Assembly: GCA_002506365.1 (NCBI GenBank)
Contig: DAXK01000048.1
Span: forward strand, 27,942 to 91,941
DNA length: 64,000 nt
Reading direction: 5' to 3'
Source: an archaeon UBA583
GTDB lineage: Archaea; Nanobdellota; Nanobdellia; Woesearchaeales; UBA583
Part shown: one piece after another, positions 7,699 to 15,645 of the stretch
Layout: each line of letters starts with the position of its first letter
How positions within the stretch are numbered: position 1 is the first letter of the stretch
The notes under the pieces: model-generated
The model's input: only the letters and a program-made list of their open reading frames with translations
Told to the model about the DNA's origin: nothing
The model's database searches: none
Position numbers and translations under genes: made by a program

Positions 7699-9129
7699 AT
7701 GGAAAATACATTTTGTAAAAAAGAAGGAATCGATTATATTCAAAACTTTTATAGATTCACTCTTTTTGACAAAAAAAAAATGATGTATCTAATTACTCTT
7801 GATGATGGAAACTTTTTATTTATTAATCAATCAATTTTTAAACAAATAAAACGAGGAAAAATAATTGATGAAAAAACTTACAATGATTTATTATTAAAAG
7901 GAATTTTAATTACTCCTCAAAACATTTCAAAAGTAATTTCACAAACAAAAAATAAATACTCTTTTCTAACTCATGGAACTTCACTTCACATTGTAATTCC
8001 GACATTTAGATGTAATCAAGGTTGTAGTTACTGTTTTGCTTCACCAAAAGCAATTGATGATATTGAAAATGGGAATGACCTAGATGAAAAAACTTCTAAA
8101 AAAATCATTGAATTTATTTTAAATTCTCCAAGTAAATCAATAACTATAGAATTTACTGGTGGTGAAGCTATGGCTAATTATGAACAAATTAAAGTTATGG
8201 CATTACATGCAAAACAACTAAACAAAACAAAACAAAAAAAATTAACTTTAACAATAATTACAAACTTAACTATGGTTAATGATGAAATGATTGATTGGTT
8301 AATTGATCACGACATATCTATCTGCACATCATTAGATGGTCCAGAACACGTCCACGATAAAAATAGATATATTCAAATAAAATCAGGAAAACAAATTGGA
8401 ACACATAAAACAGTTACAACTTGGATTAACAAAATTAATGAAAAATATAAACAACGTGGATTAAATGAGCAAATTGGTTCTCTTCCAACAATTACAAAAT
8501 ACTCTCTTCCATACTATAAAGAAATTTTAGATGAACACTTTAAATATAATTTAGATACAGTTGATATTAGAACATTAACATCTGTTGGTAAAGCAAATGA
8601 AGAAGACGATATAACATACTCAACAAAAGAATTTACACAATTTTATGTTAACTGTATTAACTATATTGAAGAACTAGAAAAAAAATCAGGTAAAAAATAT
8701 TTTGAAAGATTAAAAGAATTATACCACACTAAAATTATAAAAAATATGCCTGGTTACCATGCAGACTTTGAAAGTCCTTGTGGTGCTACAACTGGACAAA
8801 TAACTTATCATTCTGATGGAAAGATTTATACTTGTCATGAAGGACTAGGACGGGAAGAATTTCAAGTTGGAGATGTTTTCAAAGATAAATGGGAAGATTT
8901 ATTTCAAAAACCTCAAACACAAAAAGCAATATTAAATTCAATGATTGAACAGAATGTTAAATGTGATAGGTGCGCATATAAACCATATTGTGGGACTTGT
9001 ATGGTGGAAAATTTTTATCATTTTGATAAATTTAATTTTTATCCAACAAAAACTCAAAGACACCATATCACAATTATGCAAAGTAATGATATATTTGGAA
9101 AAATTTACAATAAATTAAATTTAAAATAA
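7699..9129 (+). CDS. hxsB: Radical SAM maturase HxsB-like, with SPASM domain
   Basis: The 476-residue enzyme matches the recalled layout of HxsB, the His-Xaa-Ser system maturase. Residues 1-90 form an N-terminal domain (FYRFTLFD, FLFINQSIF). THGTSLHIVIPTFRC leads into the SAM cluster motif C105xxxC109xxC112 (CSYCFAS), followed by ITIEFTGGEAM, TIITNLTMV and SICTSLDGPEHVHDKNR. LPTITKYSLPYYKEI and a SPCGATTGQITYHSDGKIYTC segment introduce the SPASM domain, which ends with C422xxC425xxxxxC431xxC434. SPASM enzymes usually modify peptides. It is divergent from the HxsD-like gene and shares its promoter. Confidence 0.8.
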   Translation: MENTFCKKEGIDYIQNFYRFTLFDKKKMMYLITLDDGNFLFINQSIFKQIKRGKIIDEKTYNDLLLKGILITPQNISKVISQTKNKYSFLTHGTSLHIVIPTFRCNQGCSYCFASPKAIDDIENGNDLDEKTSKKIIEFILNSPSKSITIEFTGGEAMANYEQIKVMALHAKQLNKTKQKKLTLTIITNLTMVNDEMIDWLIDHDISICTSLDGPEHVHDKNRYIQIKSGKQIGTHKTVTTWINKINEKYKQRGLNEQIGSLPTITKYSLPYYKEILDEHFKYNLDTVDIRTLTSVGKANEEDDITYSTKEFTQFYVNCINYIEELEKKSGKKYFERLKELYHTKIIKNMPGYHADFESPCGATTGQITYHSDGKIYTCHEGLGREEFQVGDVFKDKWEDLFQKPQTQKAILNSMIEQNVKCDRCAYKPYCGTCMVENFYHFDKFNFYPTKTQRHHITIMQSNDIFGKIYNKLNLK

Positions 9130-9180
9130 TTATTATTTAATAATAAATTAAAATTATATAATTAATATAACTTTTAAAAA

Positions 9181-10419
9181 CTATAATGGTTTCATTAAAC
9201 CAATTTTTTCCATATTTTTCCACCTAATATTTTCCATAGTATGATAAAACTTAGATGAGGGGAACTGTTTAAATCCTAATCCTAAACCTTGAGTATCCTT
9301 CCCAGTTAAAACAAAATCAATATGTGCTTTAATTGGTGTAGTAGGTTTTTTTAATCTATTTCCATCTTGAAATTTATTTAATTTATTAACACTTGAACTA
9401 AAAGGTAAATGTCCAAAATTATTTTTAGCTCCAGCATAAATAACTAAATCTACTAATTCTTGTTTAATTAATGGTTTACACATTACTGAACTATATTTTT
9501 CATCAATAAAATCTCCAATTAATTCATCAGCCCCTCCAGTTACAGGTCTTGCTGAAATTTTATCTAATGTATCAACTGTATCAACTAACGCTGCTCCAAT
9601 CATTGCTGAATAAGCTGCCTTTGGACCTTGTGGCAAAAATAATCTCCCAACTGTTGAAATCATCGCATCATCACAACAACCAAACTCATTCTCTCTTTTA
9701 ATATATAAACAAAATTGATTATCAATATTTCGTCTATAATCACTTTCCAAACTATGAAATTTTTCTAAAACTCCATATTTATATAATAATTCTTCTAAAT
9801 CTTCACCAACTCCCTTTGATGATAATTTTGAAAGTTTTAATCCTTCCAAATCTCTAACTGCATCATAATTTGCAACATGACAATTCCCACCACCAATATT
9901 AATTTTTTTCCCATTAATGTCTCTATATAATTTGGAAACTCTTTGTCTATTTTCAAACTTATCAACTTGAGAAAAAATATAAGCTCCTTTCAAAAAAGCT
10001 TCCTCATCATAAATTACTGCATCTCTAAAATTATTTAATTCAAATGGAGTATCTAAAGTAGGTAAATTAATCATTCTAAGATATTCACCATGTTTAGAAC
10101 CTAATAACGAACTTCTTTTATCTTTTTTACCTGTAACAATATCACAAACTTCCCCTAATAATCCCTTAGTTCCTTCAATATGGGAACTTACATATTCTCT
10201 AACTGACCGCCCTTTATCTTCAAGAGGGTGTAATAAATCTAGAATTGTTGTTTCTGGGTATGCATTACCTCCATGTATATGTCCATTATTTATTCTTCCA
10301 AGTTGAGATAAATAACTAATTGGTTCTATAATTCTAGCATAATTATTTGTGTCTAAATTAGACTGATTAAACCTTGTCACAGGAATAACTTTATTTGTTG
10401 GGATAACTCCTTCAATCAT
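9181..10419 (-). CDS. Uncharacterised protein beside the Hxs-like locus
   Basis: This product of about 412 residues was not recognised. It is globular with no signal peptide or membrane segment, and richer in Gly, His and Cys than its neighbours: NGHIHGGNAYPET, NIGGGNCHVANYD, FGCCDDAM, PVTGGADEL. These could hold metal or a cofactor (inference). The frame can begin at a GTG at 10437, but the box AGTATAAACA at 10452-10461 places transcription start near 10430, so the ATG at 10419 was preferred. It converges on the HxsB-like gene with a 51-base gap, so a link to that locus is possible but not shown. Confidence 0.6.
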   Translation of the reverse strand: MIEGVIPTNKVIPVTRFNQSNLDTNNYARIIEPISYLSQLGRINNGHIHGGNAYPETTILDLLHPLEDKGRSVREYVSSHIEGTKGLLGEVCDIVTGKKDKRSSLLGSKHGEYLRMINLPTLDTPFELNNFRDAVIYDEEAFLKGAYIFSQVDKFENRQRVSKLYRDINGKKINIGGGNCHVANYDAVRDLEGLKLSKLSSKGVGEDLEELLYKYGVLEKFHSLESDYRRNIDNQFCLYIKRENEFGCCDDAMISTVGRLFLPQGPKAAYSAMIGAALVDTVDTLDKISARPVTGGADELIGDFIDEKYSSVMCKPLIKQELVDLVIYAGAKNNFGHLPFSSSVNKLNKFQDGNRLKKPTTPIKAHIDFVLTGKDTQGLGLGFKQFPSSKFYHTMENIRWKNMEKIGLMKPL

Positions 10420-10609
10420 TTTAATTTGTTCAAACACACAATTGATTTGTTGTTTATACTCACTTATGGTTTTTAATACTTATAAGTCTTTCGCAAGTAT
10501 TACTACTAATAGTTACAACACAAAATTTGTAAAATAGAATAATTTTCAATTTAAATTTATTTAATTAGAATTTGAAATAAGAAAAAATAATTGCTTATTT
10601 TTTAAAATA

Positions 10610-10681
10610 AGCGCCTGGCGCGAATTGAACACGCGACCTGCGGTTTACAAGACCGCCGCTCTACCCCTGAGCTACAGACGC
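10610..10681 (-). tRNA. tRNA-Thr (anticodon TGT)
   Basis: Read on the minus strand, this 72-base sequence folds as a full cloverleaf: acceptor GCGTCTG with CAGGCGC (one G-T pair), D stem GCTC/GAGC, anticodon stem GCGGT/ACCGC with loop CTTGTAA, and T stem GCGTG/CGCGC around TTCAATT. The anticodon TGT reads ACA, so it is threonine. The discriminator is T. No intron and no encoded CCA. Confidence 0.93.
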
Positions 10682-10743
10682 ATTAGGTAAATATAATAAG
10701 TTATTATCCCTTTAAAAACTTTTCGATATATGTCTTAATAAAA

Positions 10744-11295
10744 TTATTTTAATTCTGCATACGCAATTGGCGTATTTTTAGCTGTATCCCATAAAACAAA
10801 ATATTTATGTTCATTTAAATCAACTTTATTTGGAATTTCATAACTTTGATCTCCAACAGTTCCAAGTAAGGAATTAGATAAATATATCACACTTCTTCCA
10901 GCAATATTTGTAGATAAAGCAGGTTTTAAATTATTAGTTTTAGTAACTTTAAAATTATTAAAAAATACAAACTTTTTTTCTTTTTTTAATTTAACTTCTA
11001 AATTTCCTTGGATAATAATATTATCATCTAAACTTTTAAAATCTCCAAAACTTTTATCTTCAACAACATATAATGATTTTAAATTTGAGTCATAATTTTC
11101 AACATAATTTTCTGGAACTACTTTATTAGATTCAATATTATAATTTACAATTCTAACTGTTGTAAAAACTAAAAATACTATAACCATAAAAAGAATTGAT
11201 AATCTAATAACCATTGTTTTTGCATCATATTCAATAATGTAATTTTCCAATTCTCTTTTTTCATGATTTTGATTTTTACGATGTTTAGATTTCAT
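10744..11295 (-). CDS. Single-pass membrane protein with Hxs-precursor-like leader motif
   Basis: The 183-residue protein has a basic N-terminus, one membrane segment (about residues 29-48) and an external domain of about 130 residues that looks beta-rich (LDDNIIIQGNLEVKLK, AGRSVIYLSNSLLG). Residues 16-28, LENYIIEYDAKTM, match residues 12-24 of the putative precursor peptide at 5816-6124 (LKSFIIEEDAKVM) at 8 of 13 positions, and in both a hydrophobic segment follows at once. It may be a second target or partner of the peptide-modifying locus, or the motif may be a shared export signal. No family was recognised. Confidence 0.65.
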   Translation of the reverse strand: MKSKHRKNQNHEKRELENYIIEYDAKTMVIRLSILFMVIVFLVFTTVRIVNYNIESNKVVPENYVENYDSNLKSLYVVEDKSFGDFKSLDDNIIIQGNLEVKLKKEKKFVFFNNFKVTKTNNLKPALSTNIAGRSVIYLSNSLLGTVGDQSYEIPNKVDLNEHKYFVLWDTAKNTPIAYAELK

Positions 11296-11670
11296 TTTTC
11301 AAGTTATATAATTTTATTTTATATTGACTAATATTATAATTATTTAATTTTAAATTAGTATTTAATATTTACTAACTACTCATAATTTAATGCTGTGGAT
11401 ACCTAGTATACTGTTTTACAAATTTTGATTTAATTATATAATTAATATAATATTTAAAATTATATATAATACAATGTATTATTTAACTTTATTTTTATTA
11501 AATATATATTCTATCTGTTCACAGTAACAAATAACTAGTTTCCAAAGAATTAAATTATACAATGTATAATATATTATTTAAATTTTATATAAATCTTTAC
11601 TTTACTAAATATTAGTAATTTTTTTGAAAACTTTAAAAATGAAGAAATATTATTTAAAATATTATATAAA
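11296..11670. other. Intergenic region, 375 bases, no gene seen
   Basis: This AT-rich stretch lies between divergent genes. It contains a short, less AT-rich patch near 11385-11412 (GCTGTGGATACCTAG) and two similar segments around ACAATGTAT near 11471 and 11560. No open frame, tRNA or clear C/D-box RNA was found. It probably holds the promoters of both flanking genes. Confidence 0.4.
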
Positions 11671-12561
11671 ATGGGACATAATTATTTAGAAAATATTGAA
11701 AAAATTAAAGAACAAAATATTAAAATTTTACAAGATGTAAATTCATCTGGTTGTTTAAAAATAGCCTCAATTTTTGAATTAATGAATATTGCTGATCAAG
11801 ATTCATTAAAAGCTTTATACAAATGTATTAGAGAGGATAAATGTGAATTAGTAAGACATGAAGCAGTATTTGCTCTAGGAGAAACAGCTCCTGAAGAAAA
11901 TACTACCAAATTTTTAAAAGAAATTCTTGAATTTGATGATAGTTTAGTTGTAAAACATGAATGTTTAATGTCTCTTGGAACAATTGGAAATAAAGATGAT
12001 ATTGATTTTATCAAACAATTTACTAAAAGTCCATTATTTGAAATTAAATGTTCAGCACTTTCAGCAATTGATAGAATTAATCAAACAATTGACTATGAAA
12101 ATGAAGTTTCAAAAAATATTGATAAATATATTCAAATTTTACACGATAAAAAAACACATTCACAAAATGCAAGAATTCAAATTTTATTTCAATTAATGTT
12201 GATTCAAACACCAAAAGCATTACAAGCAATTCATAAATGTTTAAAAGAAGATATTTGTAGAGTTGTAAGACACGAAGCAGGATTTGTATTAGGAGAAATT
12301 GGAACTGATACTGCTGTTGAAATGATGGAAGATTCATTATTATCTGAATCTACAAATATTACAATCCATGAAACATTATTTGCTTTAGGAACATCTGGAA
12401 ATAAATTAGCTTTACCAATAATTCAAAGATACTTAGATCATCCAGATTATGTAGTATCTGAATCTGCAGTAATTGCTAAAGAAAGAATTGAAGTTTTAAA
12501 AACTCCCTACTCTGGAGCAAGACATTTTGGAACTGAACATCAACATTCAGCCACAAAATAA
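11671..12561 (+). CDS. Deoxyhypusine hydroxylase-like HEAT-repeat protein
   Basis: This 296-residue protein is made of two blocks of HEAT (E-Z type) repeats. It keeps four His-Glu pairs, one per repeat: H63-E64 (VRHEAVFALGE), H96-E97 (VKHECLMSLGT), H201-E202 (VRHEAGFVLGE) and H233-E234 (TIHETLFALGT). Spacings are 33, 105 and 32 residues. Deoxyhypusine hydroxylase, the di-iron enzyme that completes hypusine on eIF5A, has the same two-block, four-His-Glu pattern and similar length. The reaction here would be hydroxylation of deoxyhypusine on aIF5A, but that is inference; a PBS-lyase-like HEAT protein of other function is possible. A hairpin at 12575-12597 ends the gene. Confidence 0.65.
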   Translation: MGHNYLENIEKIKEQNIKILQDVNSSGCLKIASIFELMNIADQDSLKALYKCIREDKCELVRHEAVFALGETAPEENTTKFLKEILEFDDSLVVKHECLMSLGTIGNKDDIDFIKQFTKSPLFEIKCSALSAIDRINQTIDYENEVSKNIDKYIQILHDKKTHSQNARIQILFQLMLIQTPKALQAIHKCLKEDICRVVRHEAGFVLGEIGTDTAVEMMEDSLLSESTNITIHETLFALGTSGNKLALPIIQRYLDHPDYVVSESAVIAKERIEVLKTPYSGARHFGTEHQHSATK

Positions 12562-12574
12562 CTTTTGCTAAAAC

Positions 12575-12597
12575 TTTTTGAACATTTTGTTCAAAAA
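12575..12597 (+). terminator. Hairpin after the HEAT-repeat gene
   Basis: TTTTTGAAC and GTTCAAAAA pair perfectly over 9 bases with a 5-base loop, 14 bases after the stop, followed by an A run and then GTTTTTAT. It is a likely terminator between two genes on the same strand. Confidence 0.5.
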
Positions 12598-12635
12598 AAC
12601 AAGTTTTTATATATTCTTTAGCCTAAATATTTCTT

Positions 12636-13202
12636 ATGGAAAAAAATCAAATCATTAGATGTTTTGGAACTGGAAATTCCATTTATGAAAAATACCACGA
12701 TACTGAGTGGGCAAAACCAATTCACAATGATAGATTATTATTTGAATATTTAATTTTAGAAGGAGCACACGCAGGTTTATCTTGGCTTACAATATTAAAT
12801 AAACGAGAAAATTATAGATTAGCTTATGATAACTTTGAACCAGAAATCGTTGCAAAATATGATGAAAATAAAATTCTAGAATTATTAGAGGACTCCGGGA
12901 TTGTAAGACACAAACTTAAAATCCTCGCAAGCATAAAAAATGCTAATGTTTTTTTAGCGATTCAAAAAGAATTTGGGAGTTTCGATAAATATATGTGGAG
13001 TTATGTAAATAATAAAACAATTAAAAATAATTGGAAAGAACGTGAACAAGTTCCAGGTTCAACAGAAATATCTGATAAAATCTCAAAAGATTTGAAAAAA
13101 CGAGGAATGAGTTTTGTAGGAACAACTATTATTTACGCTTTTATGCAGGCAGTTGGAATGGTTGATGACCACTTTGTCGGTTGTTGTGCTTATAGAAAGT
13201 AA
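12636..13202 (+). CDS. tag: DNA-3-methyladenine glycosylase I
   Basis: This base-excision repair enzyme removes 3-methyladenine from alkylated DNA. The 188-residue product is the usual size. It has the zinc ligands Cys9 and His21 (RCFGTGNSIYEKYHDTEW), and His and Cys near the end (DDHFVGCC). LEGAHAGLSWLTILNKRENYR, GIVRHKLKI and KKRGMSFVGTTIIYAFMQAVGMV match bacterial Tag. The usual Trp next to the first Cys is replaced by Gly. The gene is bacterial in type and probably acquired. Confidence 0.92.
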   Translation: MEKNQIIRCFGTGNSIYEKYHDTEWAKPIHNDRLLFEYLILEGAHAGLSWLTILNKRENYRLAYDNFEPEIVAKYDENKILELLEDSGIVRHKLKILASIKNANVFLAIQKEFGSFDKYMWSYVNNKTIKNNWKEREQVPGSTEISDKISKDLKKRGMSFVGTTIIYAFMQAVGMVDDHFVGCCAYRK

Positions 13203-13368
13203 TTTTAAACCTAATATTTATTTATTCTCTAAAAAAGATTTATTATTTTTAGATAAAATTTTAGAAAAATTAGAGTTGGAATTAGTTTGTGTTTTTTTAC
13301 CTGATTCGGACAATATGATTAATTTAATTAAATATATTCCATCAATTTTTGACAATAATAAATTGTGA
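13203..13368 (+). other. Open frame tail of uncertain status after tag
   Basis: After the tag stop codon a different frame stays open for about 54 codons (NFKPNIYLFSKKDLLFL onward, ending at a TGA inside the palindrome at 13361-13380). Its only ATGs lie inside tag (first at 13153), in a non-tag frame. Codon choice looks like real coding sequence. It may be the C-terminal relic of a lost gene, or a small protein overlapping tag. Confidence 0.3.
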
Positions 13369-13380
13369 TTAATCACAATT
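13361..13380. repeat. Perfect 20-base palindrome
   Basis: AATTGTGATTAATCACAATT is a perfect inverted repeat with no spacer. It could be an operator or a terminator stem for tag transcription. Confidence 0.5.
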
Positions 13381-13489
13381 CCCCAAAACTCTTCGATTTT
13401 TAGTGTCTAAACATTCTTCCAGAAAATAGAAGAAAAAGAACTCAATTGATAAGAAAAGGAAAATAAAAAATTACTTTTTATTTCTTAAC

Positions 13490-13611
13490 GCGATAAATCG
13501 CTAAAATAAAAAATAATTTCAAATTAATCTTTTTCGCTCGATTTCCGCGAAAAATTAGAATAAAAATTTTATTTTTTACAAAACTGGAACTTCACTTCGT
13601 TCACCAGTTTT
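13490..13611. repeat. Cluster of hairpins between convergent genes
   Basis: Three stems lie in row: GCGAT/ATCGC (13490-13501), TTTTTCGC/GCGAAAAA (13530-13554) and AAAACTGG/CCAGTTTT (13580-13611). They are separated by A/T runs and are more GC-rich than surrounding intergenic DNA. They may be terminators for tag and the GTPase gene, or a structured RNA. Confidence 0.45.
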
Positions 13612-13646
13612 CAAAAAAATAAAATAAAATTTTAAAAAGTAAAAAT

Positions 13647-14711
13647 CTATCTAATAGTCTTTAATTTAGATGGATCAAACTTTGGCTTTTTAGCTAAATA
13701 ATCATCTAAAATAAACTTTTTAATCTCTTCTGAATCAGTAAAAAACTTATACTTCTTTAAACCTTTCATAGCTTCAATTCTTCTCTCAGTATCCTCTTCA
13801 TTATAAATATCAGTCTTAGATAAATACAATACAACAGGTTTATCATCTGATGAAACTTTCTTCAATAAAGCTAATTGTTGTTCAACTCTATATCCACAAG
13901 ACTCAGTAAAATCAATAACAAAAATCATTGATTGACAATAATCTCTTAATACAATCTCAGCTCTCTCTTCAATTCCATTATTTTTATCTCTACCTAATAA
14001 ACCAGGAGTATCAATCATTTGAATTGCCTTTTGTTCCTTATAATATAAATAAGAAAACATTAAACCCTTAGTTGTAAAAGGATAATTTTGAATTTCAACA
14101 TTTGAACCAGTAACTTTCTTCATTAAAGTAGACTTTCCAACATTTGGAAATCCAGCAATAGTTACAGTATATAAATCTTCAAAAGTTGGTAACTTATTCA
14201 TAAACATTCTCGCATCATCTAAAGTTTTAAATGCTTTTTTAGACTTTGAAAATAAAGAATTAATCTTTCCTAAATGTTTCTTCATTAAAAATCCACTAGT
14301 TTCTTGACTCTTTACCTTCTTTAACTTAAACTCTGTTTTTTGAGTAAACTCATCAGAACCATCACAAATCCATTTTAAATCTGCTAAAGCTTCCTTAATA
14401 TCTCTAACTGGAGTTTCTGAAGTATTAATTAAATCAACATAAACCTTATTTACTTTCATAAAATTTGGAAATTGTTTCATTAACTTTCTAACATCATTAT
14501 TAATTTTAGTATTTAGATGTCTAACTTTTTGTAACTCTAAATCCTTTCTTTTATTTAAATTATTCTCTTCTGCTGTTTTTCTTTGAAAAGATGCTACTCT
14601 TTTAAATCTATTATCAACAACTAACTTCTCTTTTGCTGCAAAATCTTGCATTGACTTCATTGCTCTGTCAATATAAAAATTTTCTTTTTCTATTTTTGGT
14701 ATTTTAAACAT
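13647..14711 (-). CDS. NOG1-family GTPase
   Basis: The 354-residue protein has an N-terminal helical domain of about 165 residues (charged, starting FKIPKIEKENFYIDRAM) followed by an Obg-like GTPase domain. Motifs are G1 GFPNVGKST, G2 region NYPFTTKGL, G3 DTPGLLGR and G4 SKTD (instead of the usual NKxD). This is the archaeal form of NOG1, which acts in large-subunit ribosome assembly. It lacks the long C-terminal extension of the eukaryotic protein. Confidence 0.85.
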   Translation of the reverse strand: MFKIPKIEKENFYIDRAMKSMQDFAAKEKLVVDNRFKRVASFQRKTAEENNLNKRKDLELQKVRHLNTKINNDVRKLMKQFPNFMKVNKVYVDLINTSETPVRDIKEALADLKWICDGSDEFTQKTEFKLKKVKSQETSGFLMKKHLGKINSLFSKSKKAFKTLDDARMFMNKLPTFEDLYTVTIAGFPNVGKSTLMKKVTGSNVEIQNYPFTTKGLMFSYLYYKEQKAIQMIDTPGLLGRDKNNGIEERAEIVLRDYCQSMIFVIDFTESCGYRVEQQLALLKKVSSDDKPVVLYLSKTDIYNEEDTERRIEAMKGLKKYKFFTDSEEIKKFILDDYLAKKPKFDPSKLKTIR

Positions 14712-15122
14712 TTTGATACGCCTCGTATAATTATATTCAAATAAACTCTAACTATTTAGAAATTTATCACACAAATATTATAATTAAATATCCTCGAAAA
14801 TTCAAACCACATTTTATCTGAACTTCTAGTTTAATTATCTAATAAAAATTAATCAAAATTCATTTATAAAGGTAGGTTATTTAACTTATTTTAATTAAAT
14901 AATATAAACTAACTCAAACATTTTAATCAATTTAACAAATCAATCTAACAATTAAATTTAATTAATCAATTTAGTTATTTAATCCAAATACTTTCATTTT
15001 TATAAAAATCAACAACTAATTCTAAACAATAAACAATATATACAAACAATTTTTACAATTATTATGAATTTGCTTAAAAGTTAATAGAAATATTTAAAAA
15101 TAAAAAATGCTAAAATCTCAGT
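14712..15122. other. Intergenic region, 411 bases, no gene seen
   Basis: This very AT-rich stretch separates divergent genes. No tRNA, open frame or convincing conserved RNA was found. TATTTAAAAATA at about 15089-15100 probably serves the gene at 15123. Near the other end, CGCCTCG close to 14720 is unusually GC-rich for an intergenic region. Confidence 0.4.
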
Positions 15123-15644
15123 ATGGCAAACTTTAGTGAAACTCCTCTAATGGAATTAGTCCTTAGAAGATACGAAACTCCTCACGATTTATCTGAGAGA
15201 GATGCTTTAAAAAAAATCTGTTTATCTTTAGGTTTATTACAACCAGGAGATAGTCGTGATGTAATTGTAGATATTTTAATGGTTCTAGAAAGAGCTAAAA
15301 AAGATAAAAGAGAAATTTCCGCTGTTGAAATTAAAGATGAACTTTTAGAAATTAGAAAAGAAAATGGTTTATCCTTAAATGGGACTGCTGATTCTAATAT
15401 TAGAAGACAATTAAAAAGATTAAGAGATATTTTTTTAGTTGAAAAAATTAAAAATAATTATAGAATTTTAGAATTTATGAGTTTAGAACAAATTTTTGAA
15501 ACTAAAATTAAAAAAATTATTCTAGATGCTGTTTTAACAAGAAATGCTGAATATTTTAATTATTATACAAAATATGAATCAGATAATAAAACTGAACCAA
15601 CAACAATTGAAGAACTAAAAGCTCAAAGTGAGGATTCATTTTAA
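15123..15644 (+). CDS. Probable winged-helix regulator conserved in DPANN
   Basis: The 173-residue product has a helical N-terminal part with MELVLRRYETPHDLSERDALKKI and GLLQPGDSRDVIVDIL, then a winged-helix-like segment (SNIRRQLKRLRDIFLVEKIKNNYR at about 108-131). The pattern reads like a small archaeal transcription or DNA-binding factor. I recall similar proteins in DPANN genomes but no named family. Its stop lies 1 base before the ATG of the lipoprotein gene, so the two are probably co-transcribed. Confidence 0.55.
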   Translation: MANFSETPLMELVLRRYETPHDLSERDALKKICLSLGLLQPGDSRDVIVDILMVLERAKKDKREISAVEIKDELLEIRKENGLSLNGTADSNIRRQLKRLRDIFLVEKIKNNYRILEFMSLEQIFETKIKKIILDAVLTRNAEYFNYYTKYESDNKTEPTTIEELKAQSEDSF

Positions 15645-15645
15645 A

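Noticed and set aside
11796..12337. Three overlapping open frames inside the HEAT-repeat gene
   Set aside because: They are in other frames of a gene whose His-Glu repeats are clearly conserved.
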